This document shows, piece by piece, positions 35,072-44,719 of a stretch of DNA of 64,000 nt. A program made the position numbers and the translations under genes. The stretch spans positions 4,154,001 through 4,218,000 of the forward strand of contig NC_016631.1 of assembly GCF_000178955.2 (NCBI RefSeq). Direction: 5' to 3'. The notes beneath the pieces were generated by a model. The model was not told the DNA's origin. It ran no database searches and saw only the letters and a program-made list of their open reading frames with translations. Position 1 is the first letter of the stretch; every line of letters begins with the position of its first letter. The DNA is from Granulicella mallensis MP5ACTX8 (GTDB lineage Bacteria > Acidobacteriota > Terriglobia > Terriglobales > Acidobacteriaceae).

Positions 35072-36775
35072 TTAGCCCTTGTGGTGGTGACGGTGACCAG
35101 CTCCGAGCGACTTGCGGGGCTGAACCTTGATTGCGCTCTCATCCACAGGGGTGAGACCGGTCGTGTCCAGCGTAGCGCCTACGGGGATGATGGTCGTTGC
35201 TGCGCTCTTGTCACCAGCAGAGCCGGTGTAGACCGAGATGCGCGAGGAGTCGACACCCTTTTCAGTTACCAGGTATGCCTTCTCGTTCACAGCACGCTCA
35301 GCAGCCTTGTGCTCTGCCATCTTCTCGTTTGCTGCAGCGTTACCGATAACAGCCAGCTTGGCCTGCGGATCGCGCTGAGCGCTGAGGGCGATGTCGTCAA
35401 GGCAAGCCTTGGCTTCATTGTCCACACGCGTCGGGCGCTTCTCATCGCGGTTGAAGGCGATGGTGCAGAGGCTGCTCGTGGTGACCGGGGTCGGAGCAAC
35501 CACAGGAGCCGCAACCGTAACGGTCGTCATCTGCGAAGCAGACTGGCCTTTGTCATCAACTACGTTGCAAGTCACGGTAACCGTGCCAGGAGCAACGCCA
35601 GCCGTGGTGAGGGTGGCCGTTGAGGTGTTGCCGCTGATCGAACCAGCCGTGGCGCTGTAGCTGTAGGTCAGAGGACGGTTCTGCGGGCTGACGCCACTGG
35701 CCGTAATCGTCGAAGGATCACCGGGGTTCACCGTCGAGGGGTTAGCCGAGCAGCCTACTGTCGGAGGAGCGAAGGGGGTGACAGTGAACTGAGCCGAGCA
35801 CTCTGCGTTCTGGTAAACCTTGTTACCCTGTGAGATCTTGCCCTTCACAGTGTAGTTACCAGGCTGGAGCGACTTGGTGTCGATGCTCGCAACATCCGCA
35901 GATCCGGAGACCGGACCGGAATCCGAGGTCCAGGTGTAGTTCGTCTTACCCTTCGGCGCCAGGTTGGTGGAAGTTCCGGTAATCGTGACCACATCGCCGG
36001 GGTAGATCGGACCGGTGGGAGCTGTCACAGCGCAGGCATAGGTAACAGGCGGCGGCGGAACAACGCTGCCGATGTGCCACAGGATACCGGTGCTGAGATC
36101 AACACCGTTCAGGTTCGCGCGACCACCCAGCCAGGGAGTTCCATAAACAGGAGGAACCGTGGTGAAGGGGGGAGTGACCGTCGTAGCAACCGGACCGAAG
36201 TCAGCGTGAACATAACGGAAGTCAGCCTGGAACAGGCGAATGCCGAGGTGGTGATGGAAGAGCGGGGTGTCATAGTCCATACCGCCGCCGACCGTCAGGG
36301 CAGGGCCATATGTCCAGGGCTCGTGCTCAAACTGAGCAAAGTTGTCGTTGTTCGGTCCCAGGAGGCGACCGACGCCGACAAGGCCGTGAGCGAAGAGCGT
36401 GAAGTTCTGCATCGGAGCACGGAAGATAGGACCAGCCGACAGAGAGTCAAAACCGTCGTTGGACTGTCCACCGTCTCCACCGAAGCCGTGATGGCTGACG
36501 TAGATCACTTCACCGCCAACATACTTGTTGAAGTAGTAGGCACCGGAACCGATCGCACCCACGTTGATCGACGAGTACGGAATATCCGACGGCTTCACTT
36601 CTCCATGGGCGCCAAAGTACGAGTAACCCACGAAGAGATCAACTCGTGAAGGATTGGGCCCACTAGGGGCGGTTGTGCTGGGCGCGGTCTGCGCGCTCAG
36701 GCTCACTATTCCAAAGCTGACCGCACTGGCTGCCAGCAGGCACCGGCCGATACTACGAAACGGGCGATAAGACAT
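35072..36775 (-). CDS. Outer-membrane beta-barrel protein with Ig-like and OmpA-like domains (paralogue 2)
   Basis: 567 residues from the ATG at 36775 (GGAGGA seven bases upstream). Same layout as the preceding paralogue: signal peptide MSYRPFRSIGRCLLAASAV ... SLSAQ, beta-barrel starting VDLFVGYSYFGAHG, GPIYPGDVVTITG, CSANPSTVNPGDPSTI, linker and OmpA-like C-terminus (NEAKACLDDIALSAQRDP). It differs by a short insert in the barrel (VATTVTPPFTTVPPVYG) and a His-rich HHHLG turn. Strong Shine-Dalgarno and terminator suggest high expression. Tandem duplication is the simplest origin. Confidence 0.87.
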   Translation of the reverse strand: MSYRPFRSIGRCLLAASAVSFGIVSLSAQTAPSTTAPSGPNPSRVDLFVGYSYFGAHGEVKPSDIPYSSINVGAIGSGAYYFNKYVGGEVIYVSHHGFGGDGGQSNDGFDSLSAGPIFRAPMQNFTLFAHGLVGVGRLLGPNNDNFAQFEHEPWTYGPALTVGGGMDYDTPLFHHHLGIRLFQADFRYVHADFGPVATTVTPPFTTVPPVYGTPWLGGRANLNGVDLSTGILWHIGSVVPPPPVTYACAVTAPTGPIYPGDVVTITGTSTNLAPKGKTNYTWTSDSGPVSGSADVASIDTKSLQPGNYTVKGKISQGNKVYQNAECSAQFTVTPFAPPTVGCSANPSTVNPGDPSTITASGVSPQNRPLTYSYSATAGSISGNTSTATLTTAGVAPGTVTVTCNVVDDKGQSASQMTTVTVAAPVVAPTPVTTSSLCTIAFNRDEKRPTRVDNEAKACLDDIALSAQRDPQAKLAVIGNAAANEKMAEHKAAERAVNEKAYLVTEKGVDSSRISVYTGSAGDKSAATTIIPVGATLDTTGLTPVDESAIKVQPRKSLGAGHRHHHKG

Positions 36776-37040
36776 TCGACAATCCTCCACTAATGACGTG
36801 CTTACATGTTCTGCTTTTGCGGACTCAGTTCGAGCTATGATCCGCTTACGTATGGGAATTCTTCAAAAGTGTAACGCAGATGTTCTCTGTGTCTACAACA
36901 AAATTCCTTACCCTGCATCAATTTAGCCATTTACCAATGAGCAAACCCATAAGTATTTGGCCGATTAGAACGGCTGCAAACTTCTAAAGCAATCGTTCCC
37001 TGCCCCAACAGCAAGCTAGACGAATGAACCTCTGCTTCCG

Positions 37041-37658
37041 TTACGACAAATTCAATGTGTCTCTCACCGTGCCCCGACTGCCCTGAATCTTTTCCTGCAA
37101 CAAGGTAATGGCATAGAGCAGTTGCTCCGGCCGCGGTGGGCACCCGGGAACATATACGTCCACCGGAATGACCTGGTTTACGCCCTGTAGCAGCGCGTAG
37201 TTATTGAAGACACCACCTGAGGTCGCGCAGGCCCCCATCGAAATCACCCACTTCGGCTCAGGCATCTGCTCGTAAAGACGGCGGATGACGGGAGCCATCT
37301 TCTGCGAGACGCGGCCCGCAATAATCATCAGGTCGCTCTGCCGGGGGGAAGGCCGGAAGACCTCCGCGCCAAAACGCGCGATGTCATAGCGCGATCCACC
37401 CATCGACATCATCTCGATCGCGCAACAAGCCAGGCCAAAGGTCATCGGCCAGACCGAATTCTTGCGAACCCAGTTGATCGCTGCGTCCAGAGAAGCCAGA
37501 ACTACACCCTCAGGCTGTTCTTCGCCCCAACTTACTTCTGCAACTTTATCGCGATTTTTGCCAAAACTATCGAGCGTGCCGAAGATATACCGGTCGTTGT
37601 GCTGAGGAACCGAGGTTGGCCGCCCACTGGTCGAAGTCTGATTTGGATCCATGCTCAT
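37041..37658 (-). CDS. nuoB: NADH-quinone oxidoreductase subunit B
   Basis: 205 residues. The N2 cluster ligands are present: [17 protein letters not shown] and [10 protein letters not shown] longer N-terminus (about 40 residues, [19 protein letters not shown]) precedes the core. NuoB passes electrons to quinone at the junction of the peripheral arm with the membrane in complex I. No nuoA, nuoC or nuoD flank it; neighbours are envelope and nitrogen-control genes, so it is a solitary copy, perhaps an extra or displaced subunit gene. Confidence 0.93.
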   Translation of the reverse strand: MSMDPNQTSTSGRPTSVPQHNDRYIFGTLDSFGKNRDKVAEVSWGEEQPEGVVLASLDAAINWVRKNSVWPMTFGLACCAIEMMSMGGSRYDIARFGAEVFRPSPRQSDLMIIAGRVSQKMAPVIRRLYEQMPEPKWVISMGACATSGGVFNNYALLQGVNQVIPVDVYVPGCPPRPEQLLYAITLLQEKIQGSRGTVRDTLNLS

Positions 37659-37834
37659 AAAAATAAGTATAACGATGCGATGCCAGCTTATTTCAATACG
37701 TTGCCGCCTCTAGCGCATCTATTTTGTTCGCCTTGTCATATTTGAGCCTCGCGGGAGTCCTGAAGATGGCCCATAATGGCCCGGCAAGCACTCCCTTCGA
37801 GTTCGTTTGCGGCCCGATGAAGAAGAGCGATTGA

Positions 37835-40414
37835 CTAGCGTGCATTCTCATCGATCGCCTCCAGCAACGCACTCCGTAGCTCCGACTCCTGCTCTTCGTT
37901 CAGCCGCATCCCGCCATGCGTGAGGTAAAACACATCGATGGCCGTCTCTCCTTCCGTATCGACGAGCGCCACTTCGACGTTGTGCCCTGACGCGCTCAGG
38001 GTCAGACTGACGGCGCGCAGCAATCCCGGCACGTCCTGCGCAACGATCTGCAGCAGCGTACTGTGGCTCGAAGCCGTCTCATCGAAGTCGATCTTCGTCT
38101 CCACCGTAATGCGTGGAGCTCGGCGACGACTGCGGCGGCGGCCGCTGAGCATCTTCTCTACCGAGGCACGCCCCGCCACCAGCTCCCGCACACTTTCCAC
38201 AAACCTCTCGCGCTCGCTCACATTCAGCTCGAGCGTGCGAAAAGTATCGGTAAACCGAAAGCTGTCGACCACCACCCCGGCCGCATTGGCAAAGGCATCA
38301 GCCGTTACTACGTTCATCCCCCACGCAGCCAGAGCGGAAGCCATACCCGCAAATAGACGCGGCCGATCCCGCGTGACCAGGGTAATCTCGCTCATGGACG
38401 TCCCATAGTTGCAGGAGATCTGGAACGGCTCCTCGTCAAAGTGCGTCGTCATCTCGAAGTGACGGCGAATCTCCTCGGCGGAGCGTGTCTTCAGGTACCG
38501 CTCGGGAAAGCCCTCCAGAAACTGCTCGGCCTCGGCTTCCCGCTTCGGCAACAAGGCCAGCACACGGGCGATGCGCTCGTCCCTGCCGCGCGTGCTGACG
38601 CGCTCTTCATCGACATTGCGATCGAGCTGGTTGGCCGCATTCATCGATAGCCGCCAGAGGTTCTCCGCCTTCCACGGCGTAAGCGCATCCGGATGCACGG
38701 CCTGGATATCCGCATAGGTAAATAGCGTCAACATGCGCAGAGACTCATGCGTCTGCACCTTGCCTGCAAAGACGCGCACCGTCTTCGCGTCGAAGATGTC
38801 CCGGCGCAACGCCGCGGACATCTCCAGATGCGTTTCGATCAACCGCATCACCAGAGCGGAGTCGTACGCATCCATCTCCAGCCTCACCAGCACGCCCTTG
38901 GCCATGCGCGCGCTTTCGATGGCGTGGTCGCCCCCGGCCCGGCCCTTGCCTGTGTCATGCAGCAACGCCGCCAGGTAGAGCAACCCAGGATTTTGCAGCT
39001 CTCGAATCATCGAGCCAAACTTGACGCGCCACTCCGGTGCATTCGGCCCAGGATCGCTCTCCAGCCCATGCAGCGTGTCCACCACGACAAAGGTGTGCTC
39101 ATCCACCGTGTAGCGATGGTAGGCATCGCGAATCACCAGGGCATCGATACCGTGAAACTCGGGGAGAATCAACTCCAGCAACCCCAGAGCGTGCATCGCA
39201 CGCAGGGCCATTCCCGCACGCGCTCCCGTGAGAATCGCGGACAGCTTGCTCCACAGTGCCGGCCCTTCTTCCAGATAAGCCGACAGACGAGGCAGTGCAG
39301 CCGCAATCCGCTCTTCGCTCTCTGTGGAAAACGCAGCCCCTGTCTTTGCCATCGCGGCAAACGCAGCCAGCACGGTATCCGGATCGGCTGCGGGATCAGC
39401 CGCCCCTGCTGGATCGAGTACGATTCGCCCGTCCTTCAGGCGAAAACCGGGCACCGGCACAAGCTTTACGCGGCGGAGTTCACTCTCCCGCACCAATCCA
39501 TTGACTTCCAACTCGCGCAGCAGGCGACGCTCGACGATGCGCGCATGGCGAAAATAAGCCCGCATCCAATACGCCGCATCGATTTTGCCGCCGTCGGCAC
39601 GTCGGCCCAGGCCAATGCCCTGCTCCGCCGCTGCATCCTGTGCCAGCCAATCCAACGTATTGTCGTCGCGATCATGCCTGTAGTGCAGGAAACATCGCAC
39701 CGCGGCCAGGAACGCCAGGGCCTCTTCAAACTCGCCATCGCCCTTGCCAACATCGGGAGAACGTCCCTGCAGCATCCTCAGCCAGCCACAGACGTGCGCA
39801 TCGCGCAGGCCGCCGGGACAATCCTTGATATGCGGCTCCAGATGGAAGAGCGTGCCGCCATACTTCCCGTGCCGCTCACGCGTCAGCGATGCAATCTCCG
39901 AACGAATCGCCTTCGCATCGCGCACCATCAGCTTGTTGCGAATCTTGTCGTCCAGCTTCGCAAAGATGGCCGCGTCGCCCGTGATGGGCCTTCGATCCAT
40001 CAGAGACAGCCCGAACTCAGCGTTCTCCGGCGCAAAGCGTTCGCACTCCGCCAGGGCTCGCGTCATCGGAGAGGCGCGCATGCCGCAGTCCCACAGCGCC
40101 TGCGAGACACGCCGGATGGCATCCTTCGCGCGAAGGGCCTCCCCTTTTTCAGCGCAGAACAGCATGTCGATATCGGAATGGGGAAACAACTGCGCGCGGC
40201 CATACCCACCAATGGCCACAATGGCAATTCCCTTTGCAAATCGAGGTTCGGCTGCGACCTCCACAGCCCACAGCCGCCGGATGAACGCATCTACCAGGTC
40301 CGAACGCGATCCTGCCACGGCAAGGCCGCTGTCCCCGACCTCAAAGTCGCGGCGAATCTGCCCCATCAACCGCTCATACTCCGCGCGCATCGTATCGTCG
40401 TTCGTCGCCGTCAC
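37835..40414 (-). CDS. glnD: PII uridylyltransferase/uridylyl-removing enzyme
   Basis: 859 residues, family-typical. Nucleotidyltransferase motif AIGGYGRAQLFPHSDIDML near residues 68-86, HD domain with LLHDTGKGRAGGDH for removal of UMP, and two ACT domains at the C-terminus (about 680-750 and 790-855) for glutamine sensing. It adds or removes UMP on PII at the T-loop Tyr, depending on glutamine. The gene for PII lies 147 bases upstream in the same direction, after amtB. Confidence 0.95.
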   Translation of the reverse strand: MTATNDDTMRAEYERLMGQIRRDFEVGDSGLAVAGSRSDLVDAFIRRLWAVEVAAEPRFAKGIAIVAIGGYGRAQLFPHSDIDMLFCAEKGEALRAKDAIRRVSQALWDCGMRASPMTRALAECERFAPENAEFGLSLMDRRPITGDAAIFAKLDDKIRNKLMVRDAKAIRSEIASLTRERHGKYGGTLFHLEPHIKDCPGGLRDAHVCGWLRMLQGRSPDVGKGDGEFEEALAFLAAVRCFLHYRHDRDDNTLDWLAQDAAAEQGIGLGRRADGGKIDAAYWMRAYFRHARIVERRLLRELEVNGLVRESELRRVKLVPVPGFRLKDGRIVLDPAGAADPAADPDTVLAAFAAMAKTGAAFSTESEERIAAALPRLSAYLEEGPALWSKLSAILTGARAGMALRAMHALGLLELILPEFHGIDALVIRDAYHRYTVDEHTFVVVDTLHGLESDPGPNAPEWRVKFGSMIRELQNPGLLYLAALLHDTGKGRAGGDHAIESARMAKGVLVRLEMDAYDSALVMRLIETHLEMSAALRRDIFDAKTVRVFAGKVQTHESLRMLTLFTYADIQAVHPDALTPWKAENLWRLSMNAANQLDRNVDEERVSTRGRDERIARVLALLPKREAEAEQFLEGFPERYLKTRSAEEIRRHFEMTTHFDEEPFQISCNYGTSMSEITLVTRDRPRLFAGMASALAAWGMNVVTADAFANAAGVVVDSFRFTDTFRTLELNVSERERFVESVRELVAGRASVEKMLSGRRRSRRRAPRITVETKIDFDETASSHSTLLQIVAQDVPGLLRAVSLTLSASGHNVEVALVDTEGETAIDVFYLTHGGMRLNEEQESELRSALLEAIDENAR

Positions 40415-40561
40415 CCCACGTGTTCAGCTTTGGTTCGTCCCCCAACTACTAATCCAGATGCAGCAAAGACTGGAAAGCATAGATCAACCATGCCGCATGG
40501 GCTCTTAGCCATGCTCTTCCAGTCCTTGCCCCACCCATCGACACTACAAATAAAACAACAC

Positions 40562-40930
<369 letters not shown>

Positions 40931-40935
40931 CTACT

Positions 40936-42372
40936 CTAAGCCGCTTCCCAGTCATAGCCCTCTTCGCCATGTTGCGAGAGATCCAAGCCTTCGCGTTCAT
41001 CATCTTCGCTCACACGAAGACCCATCAGCTTATCAACTACAAACAGAATTATCAGAGTGCCCACAATGGAAAGTGCCCAGGCGATGACAACACCCACCAG
41101 CTGGTTCACCACCTGGCCATGATTTCCTTCAAAGAAACCTGTCGCCTTGCCCGCTCCGAAGATCGGGTTGATGACCGAATTGGCAAACAAACCCGTCAGA
41201 ATCGCACCCAGCGTTCCGCCCGCTCCGTGAACGCCGAAGGCATCCAGAGAATCGTCATAGCCGAAGATGTTCTTGACCTTCACAACCATGAAGAAGCAGA
41301 ACACGCCCGCGATCAAGCCAATCCAGAGAGCATTCATCGGGGTAACGAAGCCGGAGGCCGGAGTAATAGCCACCAGGCCTGCCACCGCCCCCGAGATGCC
41401 ACCCAGAGCGGAGGGCTTGCCGTTGCGAATCCACTCCGCAGCCGCCCAGCCGATCGCCGCAGCCGCAGCGGCGAAGTGCGTCGCCACAAAAGCCGAGGTC
41501 GCCAGACCGCTTGCGCCCAGTGCCGAACCGGCGTTGAAACCGAACCAGCCCACCCACAGCAAACAAGCACCAATAAAGCTCAGAACCACCGAATGCGGAG
41601 GCATGGCCTTCTTCGGATAGCCCAGCCGTTTGCCGAGATACAGAGCCGTCACCAGCGCGCTGACACCGGAGGTCACATGAACCACCGTTCCGCCCGCAAA
41701 GTCCAGGCAGGGAAACTTGCCGCCGGCAGCGTTCAGAAGGCCGCCAATACCCCAGACCATGTGCGCCATCGGGCTATAGACGATCAACGCCCACAGCACC
41801 ATGAACACCAGCATGGCGGAAAACTTCATCCGCTCGGCAAACGCGCCGGTAATCAGCGCGGGGGTAATGATCGCAAACATCAACTGGTAGACCATGAAGG
41901 TCTGGCCCGGAATCGTCGGTGCGTAGTCCTTGATCGGCGAAATCCCAACACCGTGCAGGAAGACGTTATGCAGGCCGCCGATAAAGGCGTTGCCCGTGCC
42001 GAACGCCAGCGAATAGGTCACCAGGGCCCACAGCACCGTGATCACGGCCATCATCGCGAAGGTCTGCATCATGGTGCCGAGGATATTTTTCTTGCGGACC
42101 AGGCCGCCATAGAACAGCGCCAGTCCCGGGCCGCTCATCAGCAGCACCAACGCCGCGCTCGTAAGCATCCAGGCGTTATCGCCCGCGCTTTGAGCTGCTG
42201 CAATTGCCGCTGCCTGATCGGATGCGGTCTTCTCAAGAGCTGCGATACGATCGGCCGCAGCCGGAGTCTGGGCCATGGCGACTCCTGTCACCATCAACCC
42301 GCACATGACCAATGCCAGCGCACATAACGCCTTCATTCTGCTTTTCGAGTACAGCTTTGCCACCCAGCGCAT
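40936..42372 (-). CDS. amtB: Ammonium transporter
   Basis: 478 residues from the ATG at 42372 (AAGGGTGA upstream); an in-frame TTG seven codons earlier is possible. Signal peptide MKALCALALVMCGLMVTGVAMAQ, a short coiled linker, then about 11 membrane helices. Amt hallmarks: GPGLALFYGGLVRKKN, DFAGGTVVHVTSG and DDSLDAFGVHGAGG, with the pore His residues. The cytoplasmic tail ends in EGLDLSQHGEEGYDWEAA, a GlnK-binding-type end. Forms an operon with PII and probably glnD. Confidence 0.96.
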   Translation of the reverse strand: MRWVAKLYSKSRMKALCALALVMCGLMVTGVAMAQTPAAADRIAALEKTASDQAAAIAAAQSAGDNAWMLTSAALVLLMSGPGLALFYGGLVRKKNILGTMMQTFAMMAVITVLWALVTYSLAFGTGNAFIGGLHNVFLHGVGISPIKDYAPTIPGQTFMVYQLMFAIITPALITGAFAERMKFSAMLVFMVLWALIVYSPMAHMVWGIGGLLNAAGGKFPCLDFAGGTVVHVTSGVSALVTALYLGKRLGYPKKAMPPHSVVLSFIGACLLWVGWFGFNAGSALGASGLATSAFVATHFAAAAAAIGWAAAEWIRNGKPSALGGISGAVAGLVAITPASGFVTPMNALWIGLIAGVFCFFMVVKVKNIFGYDDSLDAFGVHGAGGTLGAILTGLFANSVINPIFGAGKATGFFEGNHGQVVNQLVGVVIAWALSIVGTLIILFVVDKLMGLRVSEDDEREGLDLSQHGEEGYDWEAA

Positions 42373-42613
42373 GGGACGATCACCCTTTCGCAAGTAAAGA
42401 ACACCAGTGAAAAAACTTTAGGACCCAGTGAATAAAAGGCTACCGGCATCTGCACCCGACCTCGGCGCAGCCCATGAATATACGTTCCCCGCAGGCCATT
42501 TTGGGCCCGGAAGACACCTTGCTTTTGAACCAGTTCCGTCTACTTTACATCATGTTTACACGTTGATTCACAGGGAGAGGGCTCCTTACCGCAAAACCCT
42601 TTAGTCTTACTCT

Positions 42614-42976
42614 ATGTCTTCCTCCACCGCGCATCACACATCCTGGGCCGAACTCCCCGTAGAACAGCTTGATTCCTTGGTCACCCGGCAGTTTGTTACC
42701 GGGTCGCAGGTCATGCTGGCTCGTCTTGAACTTAAGAAAGGCAGTACAGGACCGCGTCACGTGCATCCTAACGAGCAGATCTCCTACCTCGCTGTAGGAG
42801 CCATGCGTTTTTCGATCGGCGAAGAAGGTTCCGCCGAAGAAAGGATTTTCCGCGCCGGCGATGTACTTGTGATCCCCGGCAATCTACCCCATACGGCCGA
42901 GGCTATAGAAGACTCTGTGATCTTCGACATCTTTGCACCGCCACGAACAGAATGGCTTGGTCGCAATAACGGTTAG
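42614..42976 (+). CDS. Cupin-domain protein
   Basis: 120 residues, a single small beta-barrel. Cupin motif 1 appears as GPRHVHPNEQISYLAVG and motif 2 as GDVLVIPGNLPHTA, giving His, His, Glu-like and His metal ligands. Small cupins of this form bind a divalent metal and may act in sugar or small-molecule chemistry or as regulators; no substrate can be named. It is divergent from amtB and 141 bases from the NeuB-like gene. Confidence 0.85.
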   Translation: MSSSTAHHTSWAELPVEQLDSLVTRQFVTGSQVMLARLELKKGSTGPRHVHPNEQISYLAVGAMRFSIGEEGSAEERIFRAGDVLVIPGNLPHTAEAIEDSVIFDIFAPPRTEWLGRNNG

Positions 42977-43117
42977 CCACTGAATGTTCATTGCATTTCA
43001 ATGATTTGCAGTCTGGACGCTCTCCGTTGTTCCTGTAAGAATGCAGACAGTCTCTCAAGTATCTCTTTTTGGCCCTCAACCCGCTCCCAGCCTCTGGGAG
43101 CAACCTCTGGAGCATGA

Positions 43118-43993
43118 ATGAGCACCGTAAAAGTCGGAAATAAGCAGCTTGGCGTCGGTCAACCCTGCTATGTCATCGCCGAGATCGGCATCAATCACAA
43201 CGGCGACATCGACCTCGCGAAACGCCTCATCTCGGTCGCTGTCGCAGCCGGTTGCGATGCAGTCAAATTCCAGAAACGCACCGTAGAGATCGTCTACACC
43301 GAGAAGGAACTTGCGACGCCCCGCCCCAATCCCTTCGGCGAGACCAATGGCGACCTCAAGCGCGGCCTCGAGTTCGGTCAGGAAGATTACGAAGAGATCG
43401 ACAATTTCTGCAAACAGGTCAAGATCGACTGGTTCGTCTCTCCCTGGGATGAGCCCTCCGTCGACTTCATCCAACAGTTCGACACCCCGGTCTACAAGGT
43501 CGCCTCGGCTTCTCTGACCGACGACAACCTGCTCAAGTACATCCGCAAGACCGGCAAGCCGGTCATCGCCTCCACCGGTATGAGCACCTATGCTGAGATC
43601 GATCATGCCGTCGAAGTGCTGGGCAAGGAAAACCTGATCCTCATGCACACCACCTCGACCTACCCTGCCAAGTATGAGCAGCTCAACCTGCACGCTATTC
43701 CGAACATGATTCAGCGCTACGGCGTTCCGGTCGGTTATTCCGGCCATGAAACCGGCATTCCCACCTCTGTTGCCGCCTCTGCTCTCGGTGCCTGCTGCGT
43801 GGAGCGCCACATTACGATGGATCGCGCCATGTGGGGTTCGGACCAGGCCGCCTCGCTCGAGCCCAACGGCATCTCGCGCCTCGTGCGCGATATCCGTCTG
43901 TGCGAGCAGTCCTATGGCGACGGCATCAAGCGCGTCTACGAGGAAGAGATTCCCGTCATGAAGAAGCTGCGCCGTGTCGGTGCCGCAGTCTAA
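43118..43993 (+). CDS. NeuB-like PEP-condensing sugar-acid synthase
   Basis: 291 residues. AEIGINHNGDIDLAKRLI, AVKFQKRT, DWFVSPWDEPSVDFI, KVASASLTDDNLLKYI, VIASTGMS and GYSGHETG are the NeuB/PseI/LegI signatures. It catalyses aldol-type condensation of PEP with an aldose. It is shorter than NeuB because the C-terminal antifreeze-like (SAF) domain, which helps close the active site in sialate synthases, is missing. GGAG lies six bases upstream of the ATG and a terminator follows (44009). No cytidylyltransferase (NeuA) is near, so the product may not be a CMP-nonulosonate. Confidence 0.85.
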   Translation: MSTVKVGNKQLGVGQPCYVIAEIGINHNGDIDLAKRLISVAVAAGCDAVKFQKRTVEIVYTEKELATPRPNPFGETNGDLKRGLEFGQEDYEEIDNFCKQVKIDWFVSPWDEPSVDFIQQFDTPVYKVASASLTDDNLLKYIRKTGKPVIASTGMSTYAEIDHAVEVLGKENLILMHTTSTYPAKYEQLNLHAIPNMIQRYGVPVGYSGHETGIPTSVAASALGACCVERHITMDRAMWGSDQAASLEPNGISRLVRDIRLCEQSYGDGIKRVYEEEIPVMKKLRRVGAAV

Positions 43994-44008
43994 TTGCCTC
44001 AACCAAAC

Positions 44009-44044
44009 AAAAGCGCCCAGTCCAAATGGATTGGGCGCTTTTGC
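44009..44044 (+). terminator. Terminator-type hairpin after the NeuB-like gene
   Basis: AAAAGCGCCCAGTCCA-AATGGATTGGGCGCTTTT forms a stem of about 12 pairs with a short loop, flanked by A and T runs, so it could act in either direction. Confidence 0.8.
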
Positions 44045-44117
44045 TTGTTCCTGTTTATCCCTGGCACAGCGACCAACCGGAAACTGCCCCCGGACATCCG
44101 ACTAAACTGGAAGACAC

Positions 44118-44657
44118 ATGCCCTTTGATCCCTCACAGCTTCAAACCCTGCAGGCCATCGCCTTTGATGTCGATGGCGTTCTCACGGACGGCACCCTCAC
44201 CTGGTCTCCCTCCGGCGAAGAGTCCAAGAGCTTCTCCTTCACCGACATCATGGGCGTCTCGCTGCTGCGGCGGCTGGGCATCAAGATGGCGCTGATTTCA
44301 GGCGAGCCCTCACCTCTGATCGATCTCTATGCACAGAAGATGCACATCCCTTACGTCGTAAAGGGTACCCGCGACAAAGCCACCGCCCTGCGCGAGTTCG
44401 CCATCAAGTTCGAAGTCCCCCTGGAACAAACCTGCTTCTTCGGCGATGACGTCAACGACCTCTTCGCCATGGAGATCGCCGGCCTCTGCGCCTGCCCCTC
44501 CAACGCGGCAGCAGATGTACTGGCTCACGTCAGTGAACATGGTTTCGTGTCAACGCAACCCGGTGGCCACGGAGCAGTTCGCTCCTTCGCCGATGCCCTT
44601 CTCTCCGCTCGCAACCTGCGTGGTCGCGACGTCTTCCAAATGCGTCCCCCCGAATAG
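44118..44657 (+). CDS. KdsC-like HAD phosphatase
   Basis: 179 residues. HAD motif I DVDGVLTDGTL, motif II ALISGEPS, Lys in KGTRDKATAL and motif IV FFGDDVNDLFAM give a C0-type (capless) KdsC-like enzyme. Such enzymes remove phosphate from KDO-8-phosphate or nonulosonate-9-phosphates. Together with the NeuB-like synthase upstream this fits a synthase-phosphatase pair for a PEP-derived sugar acid. GGAAG precedes the ATG. Confidence 0.87.
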   Translation: MPFDPSQLQTLQAIAFDVDGVLTDGTLTWSPSGEESKSFSFTDIMGVSLLRRLGIKMALISGEPSPLIDLYAQKMHIPYVVKGTRDKATALREFAIKFEVPLEQTCFFGDDVNDLFAMEIAGLCACPSNAAADVLAHVSEHGFVSTQPGGHGAVRSFADALLSARNLRGRDVFQMRPPE

Positions 44658-44719
44658 CCAGGTCATAGCCAATCGCCTCGAGTTCCTCTTCCTTTGTCAA
44701 CGGTTTACGATAGGTGCCA

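Noticed and set aside
40969..42327. A 452-codon plus-strand frame across amtB
   Set aside because: Antisense to a certain transporter; its composition fits the reverse of membrane-helix codons.
42373..42613. Sigma-54 promoter ahead of amtB
   Set aside because: Looked for a GG-N10-GC pair at -24/-12; the candidates have wrong spacing.
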